DNA from: Pelagibacteraceae bacterium AG-422-C23
GTDB taxonomy: Bacteria > Pseudomonadota > Alphaproteobacteria > Pelagibacterales > Pelagibacteraceae
Assembly: GCA_003213695.1 (NCBI GenBank)
Contig: QCMO01000001.1
Location: forward strand, 17,617 to 81,616
Reading direction: 5' to 3'
Length of the DNA stretch: 64,000 bases
Position numbers and translations under genes: made by a program. The notes beneath the pieces were generated by a model, which was given only the letters and a program-made list of their open reading frames with translations, searched no databases and was not told the origin of the DNA. Below, in pieces: positions 10,285 through 19,313 of this stretch. Each line of letters begins with the position of its first letter. Position 1 is the first letter of the stretch.

Positions 10285-10695
10285 ATGTACAGAAATACTA
10301 ATTGTTTTCATCTTGCAATACCTTGTGGTGATTTGGAAACTGCTAAAAAGTTTTATAGCGAGACATTAGGATGCAGACTAGATAATTCTGCTCAAGAATG
10401 GGCTGATGTTGATTTTTGGGGTAACGAATTAACTCTTCATGCCAGTGAACATAAATTAGATAATGAAAGACATGATGTTGATATGGGAAATGTTTCAGTT
10501 CCACATTTTGGTGTTCATTTATCAAGAAAAGATTTTGATGCTCTAAAAAATAGATTAAAAAAAAATGGCCACAAATATTATGATGAACCATATTTAAGAT
10601 TTAAAGGCACTAAATATGAACAAGAAACGTTTTTTATAAAAGACCCAAATGAAAACGTATTAGAGATTAAAACTTTAACAGCTAATTCAGAATAA
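10285..10695 (+). CDS. VOC-family (glyoxalase/bleomycin resistance) protein
   Basis: FHLAIPCGDLETAKKFYSETLGC; FIKDPNENVLEIK. Confidence 0.88.
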   Translation: MYRNTNCFHLAIPCGDLETAKKFYSETLGCRLDNSAQEWADVDFWGNELTLHASEHKLDNERHDVDMGNVSVPHFGVHLSRKDFDALKNRLKKNGHKYYDEPYLRFKGTKYEQETFFIKDPNENVLEIKTLTANSE

Positions 10696-10707
10696 CTAAA
10701 AATCTAG

Positions 10708-11322
10708 ATGGAATACCTGGTATTAGGTTTTTTTACTGGGTTAAGTCTAATATTAGCCATTGGTGCTCAAAATATCTTTGTAATAGAGCAGGGACTAAAA
10801 AAGCAATATGTGTTTTTAGTTTGTATAATTTGTTCATTATCAGACTTATTATTGATATTTTTTGGAATACTTTTATTTCATTTTTTTCATCAGTATTTTA
10901 ACTTATTTGTAGAACTAACTCTAAATATTTTATTAATAATCTTTTTAATTTATTTCATATATTCTAAAATTAAATCTATTAAAGGAAATATAAGTTTTAA
11001 TAGTGAAGTAAAAAATATATCCAAAATTGAAATATTTACTAAGACAATTGGTTTTACATATTTAAATGCACATGTATATTCTGATACAGTTTTCTTTTTG
11101 GGAAATTTTTCGAAAAACTTTTTATTAGATGAAAAGATATATTTTGGAATAGGCGCTTCTATAGCATCTTTTATTTTCTTTTTTTTATTAGGGTATTTAT
11201 CAACTTATTTTTCTAAATATGCTCAAAGCGATAGAATTTGGAGATCAATTAATTTGTTTATAATTGCTTTCATGTCACTACTAACAATTTACATAATAAA
11301 AGAAACTGCATATTTTCTTTAA
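10708..11322 (+). CDS. LysE/ArgO-family amino-acid exporter
   Basis: GAQNIFVIEQGLKKQ; multi-TM. Confidence 0.85.
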   Translation: MEYLVLGFFTGLSLILAIGAQNIFVIEQGLKKQYVFLVCIICSLSDLLLIFFGILLFHFFHQYFNLFVELTLNILLIIFLIYFIYSKIKSIKGNISFNSEVKNISKIEIFTKTIGFTYLNAHVYSDTVFFLGNFSKNFLLDEKIYFGIGASIASFIFFFLLGYLSTYFSKYAQSDRIWRSINLFIIAFMSLLTIYIIKETAYFL

Positions 11323-11389
11323 AAAATAAGATCTTTTGGTGTCAATTATGGCGCATGTTAAAATTTAATTTAGTGATTATTTCTAACAT

Positions 11390-12067
11390 ATGATTGAATT
11401 AAAAAAACATTTTGAACCAAAAAATCTAAGTGACAAAGTAGCTTTATCTTTTACTAAGTTCTTAAGATTTTTAGCTGATACTTTTTTTAAAAAAAGGTAT
11501 GGCCATAGAGCTGTGGTTCTCGAAACAGTTGCAGCAGTTCCTGGAATGGTTGCAGGAATGTTAATTCATTTAAAATCTTTAAGAAAAATTGAAGATGATA
11601 AAGGTTGGATTAAAACTTTATTAGAAGAAGCAGAAAATGAAAGAATGCATTTAATGACTTTTATTCATATAGCTAAACCGACTGCTATAGAAAGGTTTAT
11701 AATAATGATCGCTCAGTTTATTTTCATTTTTACTTATGGATTAATTTATTTAATTTCTCAAAGAACAGCACATAGAATTGTGGGTTATTTTGAAGAGGAA
11801 GCTGTTATAAGTTATACAGAATACTTAAATGAACTTGAGGCAGGAACCATACCTGATCAACCAGCTCCAGAAATTGCTATCAATTATTGGAATTTACCAT
11901 TGCACGCCACACTTAAAGATGTGGTTAGAGTTATAAGAGATGATGAGGCAGGTCATCGTGATGTAAATCATACTTTTGCAGATCTTATTAATATGAAAAA
12001 AAATAAAGAGAGTATTAATAAAAAAAATAAAGTTAAAAAAGAAGATGGAAAAGAAATTTTAAATTAA
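11390..12067 (+). CDS. aox: Alternative oxidase (di-iron ubiquinol oxidase)
   Basis: [46 protein letters not shown] di-iron ligand motifs. Confidence 0.92.
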   Translation: MIELKKHFEPKNLSDKVALSFTKFLRFLADTFFKKRYGHRAVVLETVAAVPGMVAGMLIHLKSLRKIEDDKGWIKTLLEEAENERMHLMTFIHIAKPTAIERFIIMIAQFIFIFTYGLIYLISQRTAHRIVGYFEEEAVISYTEYLNELEAGTIPDQPAPEIAINYWNLPLHATLKDVVRVIRDDEAGHRDVNHTFADLINMKKNKESINKKNKVKKEDGKEILN

Positions 12068-12069
12068 TT

Positions 12070-13356
12070 CTAATTTGAAAACCCATATTTTCTAAGTCTA
12101 ACATCACCAGTTCTTGCATGCGCTTCCATACCTTCATATCTTGATATCCTTGCACAAGCAGCTCCAACCGACTTTGTAGATTCTTTAGTCATTCTCTGAA
12201 AACTTAAAGTTTTAATAAACTTTCCAACAAATAAACCACCGGTATATCTTCCCGCACCTTTAGTGGGTAATATGTGGTTTGTTCCAGAACATTTATCGCC
12301 ATATGCCACTGTTGTCTCTTCTCCGATAAATAAAGATCCATAGTTTTTTAATCGCTTATGAAACCATTCTAAATTTTGAGTTTGAACTTCTAAATGTTCA
12401 GGGGCGTATTCATCACTTATAGTTGCCATTTCTTCATCTGTATCACATAAAATTACTTCACCATAATCTCTCCAAGCAGCTTCAGCACTTGTTCTTGGAA
12501 CCTCAGGTAATTCTGCAATTAATTCTGGAACTCTTTTCATTACCTCTTTAGCAAGTCTTTCACTTGTTGTGTATAACCAAGCAGGAGAGTTATAACCATG
12601 TTCTGCCTGTCCGACCAAGTCTACAGCAACCATCTCAGCATCGGCTTTATCATCTGCAATCACTGCTATTTCTGTTGGACCTGCAAACAAATCAATTCCA
12701 ACCTTTCCAAATAAAATTCTTTTTGCCTCAGCAACAAACTGATTTCCTGGTCCTACCAAAATATCTGCAGGTGGGTTTTTGAATAAACCATTTGTCATTG
12801 CAGCTATACCAGGAACACCACCTAAATTTAATATTACATCAGCACCACACAAATCAGCTGTATAAACTATGGCGGGATGTGCACCTATATTTTCCTTTGG
12901 AGGGCTACAAGCAATAATGTTTTTAACACCAGCTACTTTTGCAGTAGTCACACTCATAACGGCTGATGCTATATGAGCATATCTTCCACCTGGAATATAA
13001 CAGCCAGCTGTATTAACAGGTATTAATTTTTGACCTGCAAATAATCCTGGAGAAAGTTCTACTTCAAAATCTTGGCCATAGTTTTTAAGTTGTGCTTCAG
13101 CAAATTTCCTAACTCTCTCATGAGAAAACTGAATGTCATCTTTTGTTTTTTGATCTAATTCTTTCTTAATTTTTTCAATTCTTTCTTTTGAAACAACTAT
13201 TTCACCATCATATTTATCAAATTTTTTTGTTAAATTAATACAAGCCTCTTCTTTTGATGTTTCAATTTCTTTTAAAAGATTTTTTACTATCTCAGTAGTT
13301 TTTGAATCATCAGTAGATGAAGTTTTAGGTGATTTTTTTAAATACTTTATCGCCAT
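12070..13356 (-). CDS. Histidinol dehydrogenase-family protein (HpsN / sulfopropanediol dehydrogenase-like)
   Basis: HisD family motifs (CYIPGGRYAH, GPGNQFVAEAKR, DLFAGPTEIAVIAD, GTNHILPT); context is organosulfonate genes, no his operon. Confidence 0.85.
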   Translation of the reverse strand: MAIKYLKKSPKTSSTDDSKTTEIVKNLLKEIETSKEEACINLTKKFDKYDGEIVVSKERIEKIKKELDQKTKDDIQFSHERVRKFAEAQLKNYGQDFEVELSPGLFAGQKLIPVNTAGCYIPGGRYAHIASAVMSVTTAKVAGVKNIIACSPPKENIGAHPAIVYTADLCGADVILNLGGVPGIAAMTNGLFKNPPADILVGPGNQFVAEAKRILFGKVGIDLFAGPTEIAVIADDKADAEMVAVDLVGQAEHGYNSPAWLYTTSERLAKEVMKRVPELIAELPEVPRTSAEAAWRDYGEVILCDTDEEMATISDEYAPEHLEVQTQNLEWFHKRLKNYGSLFIGEETTVAYGDKCSGTNHILPTKGAGRYTGGLFVGKFIKTLSFQRMTKESTKSVGAACARISRYEGMEAHARTGDVRLRKYGFSN

Positions 13357-13451
13357 TGATTGTTTCTTTTTGATTTGTTGAAATGTATTTAAAGTATAAG
13401 TTCTATATTTTCAATGAAGAATTTAATTAAATTATTAATTATTATTTAGAA

Positions 13452-14363
13452 TCAGTCTAAAGCCACTACAGCCGCAGCAATAGAGGCTAATCTAGCTGGT
13501 GCCTCATCAGATCGGCTTGTTATGACAACTGGAACTTTACCACCAACAACAACTCCTGCGGCACAAGCACCACAAAAATATATTAACATTTTAACTAAAC
13601 CATTACCTGTTTCTACACTTGGCACTAGCAAAACATCAGCCATTCCAGCCACGTTATTTCTTATTCCTTTAATAGCTGCAGATTTCTTTGAAATACTGTT
13701 ATCAAAAGCAAGAGGACCAAACACATCAGCATTTAAATTTTCTTTTTTTGCAAGTTGAGTTAATTCTTCTGCATCTTTTGAACTTGGAACACTATCAAGA
13801 ACTTCCTCTGTCGCTGATAAGATTGCAATTTTAGGTCTTTCAATACCTATTCTATTTGAAAAGTTAATCACATTTTTAAGAATATGCATTTTTGTTTTTA
13901 CATTAGGCAAAACATTTAATGCTCCATCAGTAATTATAAGTGGCTTATCTTCCTTATCTAAGGTCATATGCCAAATATGACTTAATCTGGTTTTTCCTAA
14001 TAAACTATATTCTCTTTTAAGAACTTCCTTCATTAAAATATCTGTATGAATATGACCTTTAACTATAATTCTAATTTTTTCCTCACTAGCAAGTTTTGCA
14101 GCAATAGCAGCCGTGTTATTTTCAATTGGCTCATGAATAATTTCATATTTGGAAATATCCCATTTTAGATCTTCAGCACATTTTAAAATCTCTTTTTCAT
14201 CACCAATAAAAACAGGTTCAATTAAATTTTCATTTACAGCATCTTGAACTGAAAGCATTGGCAAAGGTTTACCAGCATTAACTATACCTGCTTTAACTCC
14301 TTTTTTCTTATGAGCAACGTTCAATAAGTTATTAGGACAGACAATTTCTTTATTTGAAAGCAT
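13452..14363 (-). CDS. pta: Phosphate acetyl/butyryltransferase family protein
   Basis: PTA_PTB family: IVKGHIHTDILM, ITDGALNVLPN, VPSVETGNGLVKML, VPVVITSRSDEAPARLASI. Confidence 0.85.
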   Translation of the reverse strand: MLSNKEIVCPNNLLNVAHKKKGVKAGIVNAGKPLPMLSVQDAVNENLIEPVFIGDEKEILKCAEDLKWDISKYEIIHEPIENNTAAIAAKLASEEKIRIIVKGHIHTDILMKEVLKREYSLLGKTRLSHIWHMTLDKEDKPLIITDGALNVLPNVKTKMHILKNVINFSNRIGIERPKIAILSATEEVLDSVPSSKDAEELTQLAKKENLNADVFGPLAFDNSISKKSAAIKGIRNNVAGMADVLLVPSVETGNGLVKMLIYFCGACAAGVVVGGKVPVVITSRSDEAPARLASIAAAVVALD

Positions 14364-14365
14364 GA

Positions 14366-15406
14366 TTAATTTTTGAGAATTTCTAAATCTTTTTTTGTAC
14401 TTGTTAGTATTTTAATCTTCTTTTTTGAATTTGTTTTCAACCTTTTATATTTATTTTGACCAGGATACATTATCTCTTTAATTCCCTTAACTCTTGGTAA
14501 TTTTTTAATTTTTTTAATATTATCTTTTATTCTAGTATTATAATTTTTTACAAACAAATTTGTTTTAAATGTGATGAACAAATGACCAATATTTTGTGGG
14601 CCACTGAAGTCATCAAAAGGATCTTTTACCCGTCCAGCATGATTACCACCGGTTAATACACCACTCAAAATATCTACCATCCAGGCCAAACCCGATCCTC
14701 TAAATCCAGCAATTGGCAGCTGAACACCTTTTAATGCTTTTTTAGCATCGGTAGTAGGTCTACCAAATTTATCTAAAGCAACACCCTCAGGTATTTTTTG
14801 ATTATTTCTTGCAGCAACTCTAATCTTACCTCTATTAATCATTGAAATAGATGTATCTAAGATAAAAGGTATTTTAGATCCAGTTGGTGTGCCAAAACAA
14901 ATTGGATTAGTTCCAAACAAACTCTTTAAAGCACCATGAGGTGCAACAGCAGGCGGTGCATTCGTATAGATCATAGTAACTAAATTTTTTTTTACAGCTT
15001 GCTCTGCGTAGTAACCTGATAATCCATAGTGACCACTATTTTTTACAGCGACCATTCCAATCCCAGTTTTTTTCGCATTTTTAATTGCCGTTTTAATCGC
15101 AATATCAGCAGCAACAAATCCTATACTATTGTTTGCATATATATGAGAAATTGATTGAGAAATCTTTTTGATTTTAATTTTAGGCTTAGGATTAATTACT
15201 TTCTTTTTAATTCTATCACAATACATTTTCAAGCGTGACAAGCCATGCCCGTATGCACCAACTAATTCTGCATTTATTAAAGCATTTGCTGAAATTGAAG
15301 CATGATTACTACTTAAACCAAACTTCTTAAAAATATTAACAATTTCTCTCTTAAGAATATTAGTTTCCAATTTAACCTTTTCCACGCCATGGAATAGTTT
15401 TATCAA
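14366..15406 (-). CDS. Malate/(sulfo)lactate dehydrogenase, LDH2/MDH2 oxidoreductase family
   Basis: HGLSRLKMYCDRI, VKNSGHYGLSGYYAEQA, APHGALKSLFGTNPICFGTP; real start may be a TTG directly after the tauC stop. Confidence 0.87.
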   Translation of the reverse strand: MIKLFHGVEKVKLETNILKREIVNIFKKFGLSSNHASISANALINAELVGAYGHGLSRLKMYCDRIKKKVINPKPKIKIKKISQSISHIYANNSIGFVAADIAIKTAIKNAKKTGIGMVAVKNSGHYGLSGYYAEQAVKKNLVTMIYTNAPPAVAPHGALKSLFGTNPICFGTPTGSKIPFILDTSISMINRGKIRVAARNNQKIPEGVALDKFGRPTTDAKKALKGVQLPIAGFRGSGLAWMVDILSGVLTGGNHAGRVKDPFDDFSGPQNIGHLFITFKTNLFVKNYNTRIKDNIKKIKKLPRVKGIKEIMYPGQNKYKRLKTNSKKKIKILTSTKKDLEILKN

Positions 15407-17297
15407 TTATTTTTCTTAAAGTTACATCAAATAAAAGACCTAACATTCCCATAATAAATATTGTGATCCATATAACTTCATATTGAAAATATTTCTTAGC
15501 AACATTTTCAACAAATCCAATTCCTGTTGTACCTGCTAAAAACTCAGCAGCAACTAATGTTCCCCAGCACATACCTACTGCAACCCTTATACCAGTAAGA
15601 ATTTCTGGTAATGAGTTAGGGAAAATTACATATCTAAGTATTTGTTTTTTAGATGCCCCCAATGAGTGGGCTGCATGGATTTTTGATAGTTGAGTTCCAG
15701 AAGCACCAGCTCTTGCCGAAATTATCATGATTGATAAAGAAACCATAAATAATAAAAATACTTTTCCGGTGTTATCAATTCCTAATACAGAAATAATCAA
15801 TGGCGCCCAAGCTAGAGGAGGAACAGGTCTATATAGTTCAATTAAAGGATCAAAGAAACCTTTAGCAAATCTGTTTAATCCCATAAATAATCCTAAAGGA
15901 ACTCCTATAATAATTCCAAAAACTAACCCTAAAAAAACCCTCATAAATGAATCCCAGATATGACCATAAGGAACAGGAACTTTTAGTAATTTAAAATCAC
16001 CTGTAACAAATTTAAGGACTGAGCCCTTAAAGTTTTGTTTTACTATTCCATCTTTAGTATGAACAGGGTATTCACCTGGTAAAATATCGGCAATCCAATC
16101 AGGAAAAATAAAACCAATCACATTACTTAAGTCAACCATTTTTATCCAGAGAAGAGGAATATCTTTATAACCAACACTTGGTTTTGACATTAAAACAAAT
16201 TTATTAAAAGTATCAGAGGGTTTTGGAAGCCATCTACCGGATCCTTGTTCAGAACAACTTGGTCCACTCGCAACAATGGTTCCAGCTGGAAACAAAAAAA
16301 TATCAATAAGTCTTAAACCACCTTGTGCATCTAATTGAGCATTATCAAATTTGATAATTGCATTCTGCATTTTATCTAAGGCATTTGGTGGATAAATACT
16401 TGCAAACTCTATTCTTCTTGCAATTTTGACAATATCTTTTGCATAAGTAGAAGCAACTTCTTCACTATCACTTAAGTCATTTCTATAAACTTTAATTTCA
16501 TCTTTAATTTCTTTAATTCTATTTTTGAATTCTGGATTATGGTTTCTTAGTTTAAAAAATTCATCACTTATCAAATTTAACTCTTGTGCTGCAGCGTGAA
16601 ATTTTAAGCCTTTGTCTGTGGCTGGAACAAGAGGGACTTCTAATGTATTTTCAATACTTCCTGAACCCGCATCAATTTTTGTGATACCCCAACCACCTTC
16701 TTCATTTACAGCCTTAAGCCTTTCGTTTAGTTCCTGCTCTGTTTCAAACGGATAATCAGATTTTTGAAAATTTTCAGTTAAAAGATTAATTTTACCAGTT
16801 ATATCGTTAATTTTTTCTCTAGTTTCGTTTTCAAGTAAATCCTCATTAGTCAATAATGGAATTAATTGATTTGTTTTACTTATAAAGTTTACGAGAATTG
16901 TCTTTTGCTCATTGTTAAGTTCATTAGAATTTTTTATCTCATTCGAGAGTTTTTCTAAGTTCTCATTTTCTTTTTTAATTTGAGAAGTACTTTTAAACTC
17001 TCTTTCTTCTATAGGAAATTGATATTTTAATCCCAATAAAGAGTCATTTACTTTTCCTACTTGACATAGCTCATTTGCTGATTTTGGATAAAAACCTTTT
17101 GCGATATCCCAAGAATAATAAAGCCAAATTAAAAGAAGAAAACTACTTCCAACAATAACCCAATGAGTTCCACCCAATGCTCTTTCAGGATTTCCAAAAA
17201 CTGCATCAACTTTTTCTGTTTTGATTAAGCGTCTGCCATAAAGGATACAACCGACGACAGCAAAAAATATTAAAAAAGTTACTATTTGTGTTAACAT
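15372..17297 (-). CDS. tauC: Taurine/sulfonate ABC transporter permease with a long N-terminal extension
   Basis: C-terminal BPD_transp_1 domain (GHIWDSFMRVFLGLVFGIIIGVPLGLFMGL, AHSLGASKKQILRYVIFPNSLPEILTGIRV); N-terminal ~400 aa with TM segments and coiled-coil-like region. Confidence 0.88.
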   Translation of the reverse strand: MLTQIVTFLIFFAVVGCILYGRRLIKTEKVDAVFGNPERALGGTHWVIVGSSFLLLIWLYYSWDIAKGFYPKSANELCQVGKVNDSLLGLKYQFPIEEREFKSTSQIKKENENLEKLSNEIKNSNELNNEQKTILVNFISKTNQLIPLLTNEDLLENETREKINDITGKINLLTENFQKSDYPFETEQELNERLKAVNEEGGWGITKIDAGSGSIENTLEVPLVPATDKGLKFHAAAQELNLISDEFFKLRNHNPEFKNRIKEIKDEIKVYRNDLSDSEEVASTYAKDIVKIARRIEFASIYPPNALDKMQNAIIKFDNAQLDAQGGLRLIDIFLFPAGTIVASGPSCSEQGSGRWLPKPSDTFNKFVLMSKPSVGYKDIPLLWIKMVDLSNVIGFIFPDWIADILPGEYPVHTKDGIVKQNFKGSVLKFVTGDFKLLKVPVPYGHIWDSFMRVFLGLVFGIIIGVPLGLFMGLNRFAKGFFDPLIELYRPVPPLAWAPLIISVLGIDNTGKVFLLFMVSLSIMIISARAGASGTQLSKIHAAHSLGASKKQILRYVIFPNSLPEILTGIRVAVGMCWGTLVAAEFLAGTTGIGFVENVAKKYFQYEVIWITIFIMGMLGLLFDVTLRKIIDKTIPWRGKG

Positions 17298-18095
17298 TTA
17301 ATTTTCTTTCCCCATAATTTCTTCTTCCATATTCCAAATCATTTCTAAAATTTCCTCTCGCTTTGCAGAAAAATCTTTATCTTTTTTAATTTCCCTTAAG
17401 TCTTGTTTAAGTCCCATTGATGCAAATGGAAGATTATATTCTTTATGTATACGACCTGGTCGAGGAGCCATTACATATAATCTTTCACCAAGAAGTAATG
17501 CTTCTTCAACAGAGTGAGTTATTAAAATAATTGTTTTTCCAGTTTCTTTCCAAATTTTTAGAACTAGAGACTGCATTTTTTCTCTTGTTAAAGCATCAAG
17601 AGCTCCTAATGGCTCATCCATTAAAATTAAATCAGGATCATTTATTAAACATCTTGCAAGAGCAACTCTTTGCTGCATACCTCCAGACAATTGATAGGTT
17701 GGAGTATTTCCAAAACCTTTTAACCCAACTATTTCAAGCCATTCATCAACTCGCTTTGAAGTTTTTACTGGGTCTTCTTTTTTCATTCTTAATCCAAAAT
17801 TGACATTTTCTGCAACAGTTAACCATTCGAACAAGGCACCTTGTTGAAAAACCATTCCTCTTTCAACACCTGGCCCGTCTATTTCTTTATCATTTAAAAT
17901 AATACTTCCAGAAGTTGGTCTGATAAATCCTGCGGTGATATTTAACAAAGTTGTTTTTCCACAACCTGAAGGTCCAAGAACTGTTAACAGCTCTCCCTTT
18001 TTTAAAGTAAAATTCAAATCTTTTAATGCGTGAACTGTTTCCCCTTTGGGGGTTTTAAAAATCATATTAAGATTTTGAGAAATAAGGTCACTCAT
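17298..18095 (-). CDS. tauB: Taurine/sulfonate ABC transporter ATPase
   Basis: Walker A GPSGCGKTT, signature LSGGMQQRVALAR, Walker B LILMDEPLGALDA. Confidence 0.93.
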   Translation of the reverse strand: MSDLISQNLNMIFKTPKGETVHALKDLNFTLKKGELLTVLGPSGCGKTTLLNITAGFIRPTSGSIILNDKEIDGPGVERGMVFQQGALFEWLTVAENVNFGLRMKKEDPVKTSKRVDEWLEIVGLKGFGNTPTYQLSGGMQQRVALARCLINDPDLILMDEPLGALDALTREKMQSLVLKIWKETGKTIILITHSVEEALLLGERLYVMAPRPGRIHKEYNLPFASMGLKQDLREIKKDKDFSAKREEILEMIWNMEEEIMGKEN

Positions 18096-18120
18096 AAGAT
18101 TTCTTTATATTCAAATTTTT

Positions 18121-18164
18121 AATAAAAAAATAGGCACCAACTTGTTTAGAATTGGCGCCTATTT
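18121..18164 (-). terminator. Intrinsic terminator/attenuator in the tauA-tauB intergenic region
   Basis: AAATAGGCGCCAA-11-nt loop-TTGGTGCCTATTT (13-bp stem with one G.U on the minus strand) then U-rich tract. Confidence 0.85.
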
Positions 18165-18184
18165 AAATTTTATTTACCTTTAGA

Positions 18185-19126
18185 TTACAAAGGTAAGAAA
18201 CTCGTGTCTACGTTTCCTCTTGGTGTTCCCATTCCTTTTAAGAATGCATCAAGATTTCCTTTAGTCATAGATTCTTTAGTTTCTTCGGGTGTTAAGAATT
18301 TGAAACCACTTAATGTTTCTTTCATATCACCAACTTTCATTTCTGAAGCTTTAGCCATAACACTCATATTGCTTTTACCAGCTTTGTATCTAGCATTAGC
18401 TTCATGAGTTACTTCTATGAAAGTTCTAAGCATCTCAGGATTTTCCTTCATAAACTTTGTAGTTACTGAAGTAATATCTATTCCTAAGATACCAGCAGCT
18501 CTTGCTTCATCAACTGTAAGTAATCTTGATCCTACAGCAGTTGCAGCTTTAATAGAATTACCACCAAATAAACATGCCATTACAACATCACCACTTACTA
18601 AAGCAGCAGCTCCTTCTTCAGGATCCATTTGAATAATATCCATTTTTTTTCTGTCAGCTCCAACAACTTTCATACTTTCATCAAAAACATATTCAGCCAT
18701 TGTTCCTAGTGGTACAGCAACTTTTTTACCTTCTAATTCAGTAGCGTTTGCTTTTGTAATTCCAGAAGCATTAGAAGTAACACAAGTTGTTCCTCCCATT
18801 CCGTATTCCATAGCAATATCTACAAGTTTAATAGGTGCTTTAGATTTCACTGCGTTAATAAACGGAACTAATCCTTGAGAGTAAGAAATATCAATATCTC
18901 CTGCTAACATTGCATCAGTCATTGCTCCACCATTAGTGAAGTTTGTCCATTTAACTGGCACTCCAAGAGCCTTAGCGAATGCTTTTTTCTGCATATCTTC
19001 TAAGTTTGGACTTGGCCATTCTAAAAAGTAAGCAACCCTAACTTCGTTAGCAGCTGAATTAGCAACTGAAATACTTAAGTTAAGAGCCACAAAACATCCT
19101 AATAGAAAACTAATTATTTTTTTCAT
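18185..19126 (-). CDS. tauA: Taurine ABC transporter substrate-binding protein
   Basis: Signal peptide; VRVAYFLEWPSPNLEDMQKKAFAKALGVPVKWTNFTNGGAMTDAMLAGDIDISYSQGLVPF. Confidence 0.9.
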   Translation of the reverse strand: MKKIISFLLGCFVALNLSISVANSAANEVRVAYFLEWPSPNLEDMQKKAFAKALGVPVKWTNFTNGGAMTDAMLAGDIDISYSQGLVPFINAVKSKAPIKLVDIAMEYGMGGTTCVTSNASGITKANATELEGKKVAVPLGTMAEYVFDESMKVVGADRKKMDIIQMDPEEGAAALVSGDVVMACLFGGNSIKAATAVGSRLLTVDEARAAGILGIDITSVTTKFMKENPEMLRTFIEVTHEANARYKAGKSNMSVMAKASEMKVGDMKETLSGFKFLTPEETKESMTKGNLDAFLKGMGTPRGNVDTSFLPL

Positions 19127-19203
19127 TTGTTCCTCTTTGTTGATTTATAATAGTAATAGTTAAAATTAAATTTGCTTAGATGTAAAACAAAAAAGTGTCT
19201 ATT

Positions 19204-19228
19204 TTGATACAACTTTAAGTTGCGTCAA
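19204..19228. promoter_or_regulatory. 25-bp dyad in divergent tauA/tpa intergenic region, candidate operator
   Basis: TTGATACAACTT-T-AAGTTGCGTCAA; 10 of 12 half-site positions symmetric. Confidence 0.6.
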
Positions 19229-19263
19229 TTATTTTGGTGGTTAATTATACCTATTTAGTCTAA

Positions 19264-19313
19264 AGAATCTTTCAGTTAAGATATATTAAAATTATTATTT
19301 AAAGAAAGATTCT
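19264..19313 (+). promoter_or_regulatory. 5'UTR hairpin whose 3' arm abuts the tpa start codon and covers the purine-rich SD region
   Basis: AGAATCTTTC (19264-19273) / GAAAGATTCT (19304-19313), perfect 10 bp, ATG at 19314. Confidence 0.5.

Noticed and set aside
11941-11976. AOX motif [12 protein letters not shown] with Gly where plant enzymes often have His
   Set aside because: The metal-binding ExxH His is retained; the changed residue is not a ligand, so not evidence of inactivation.
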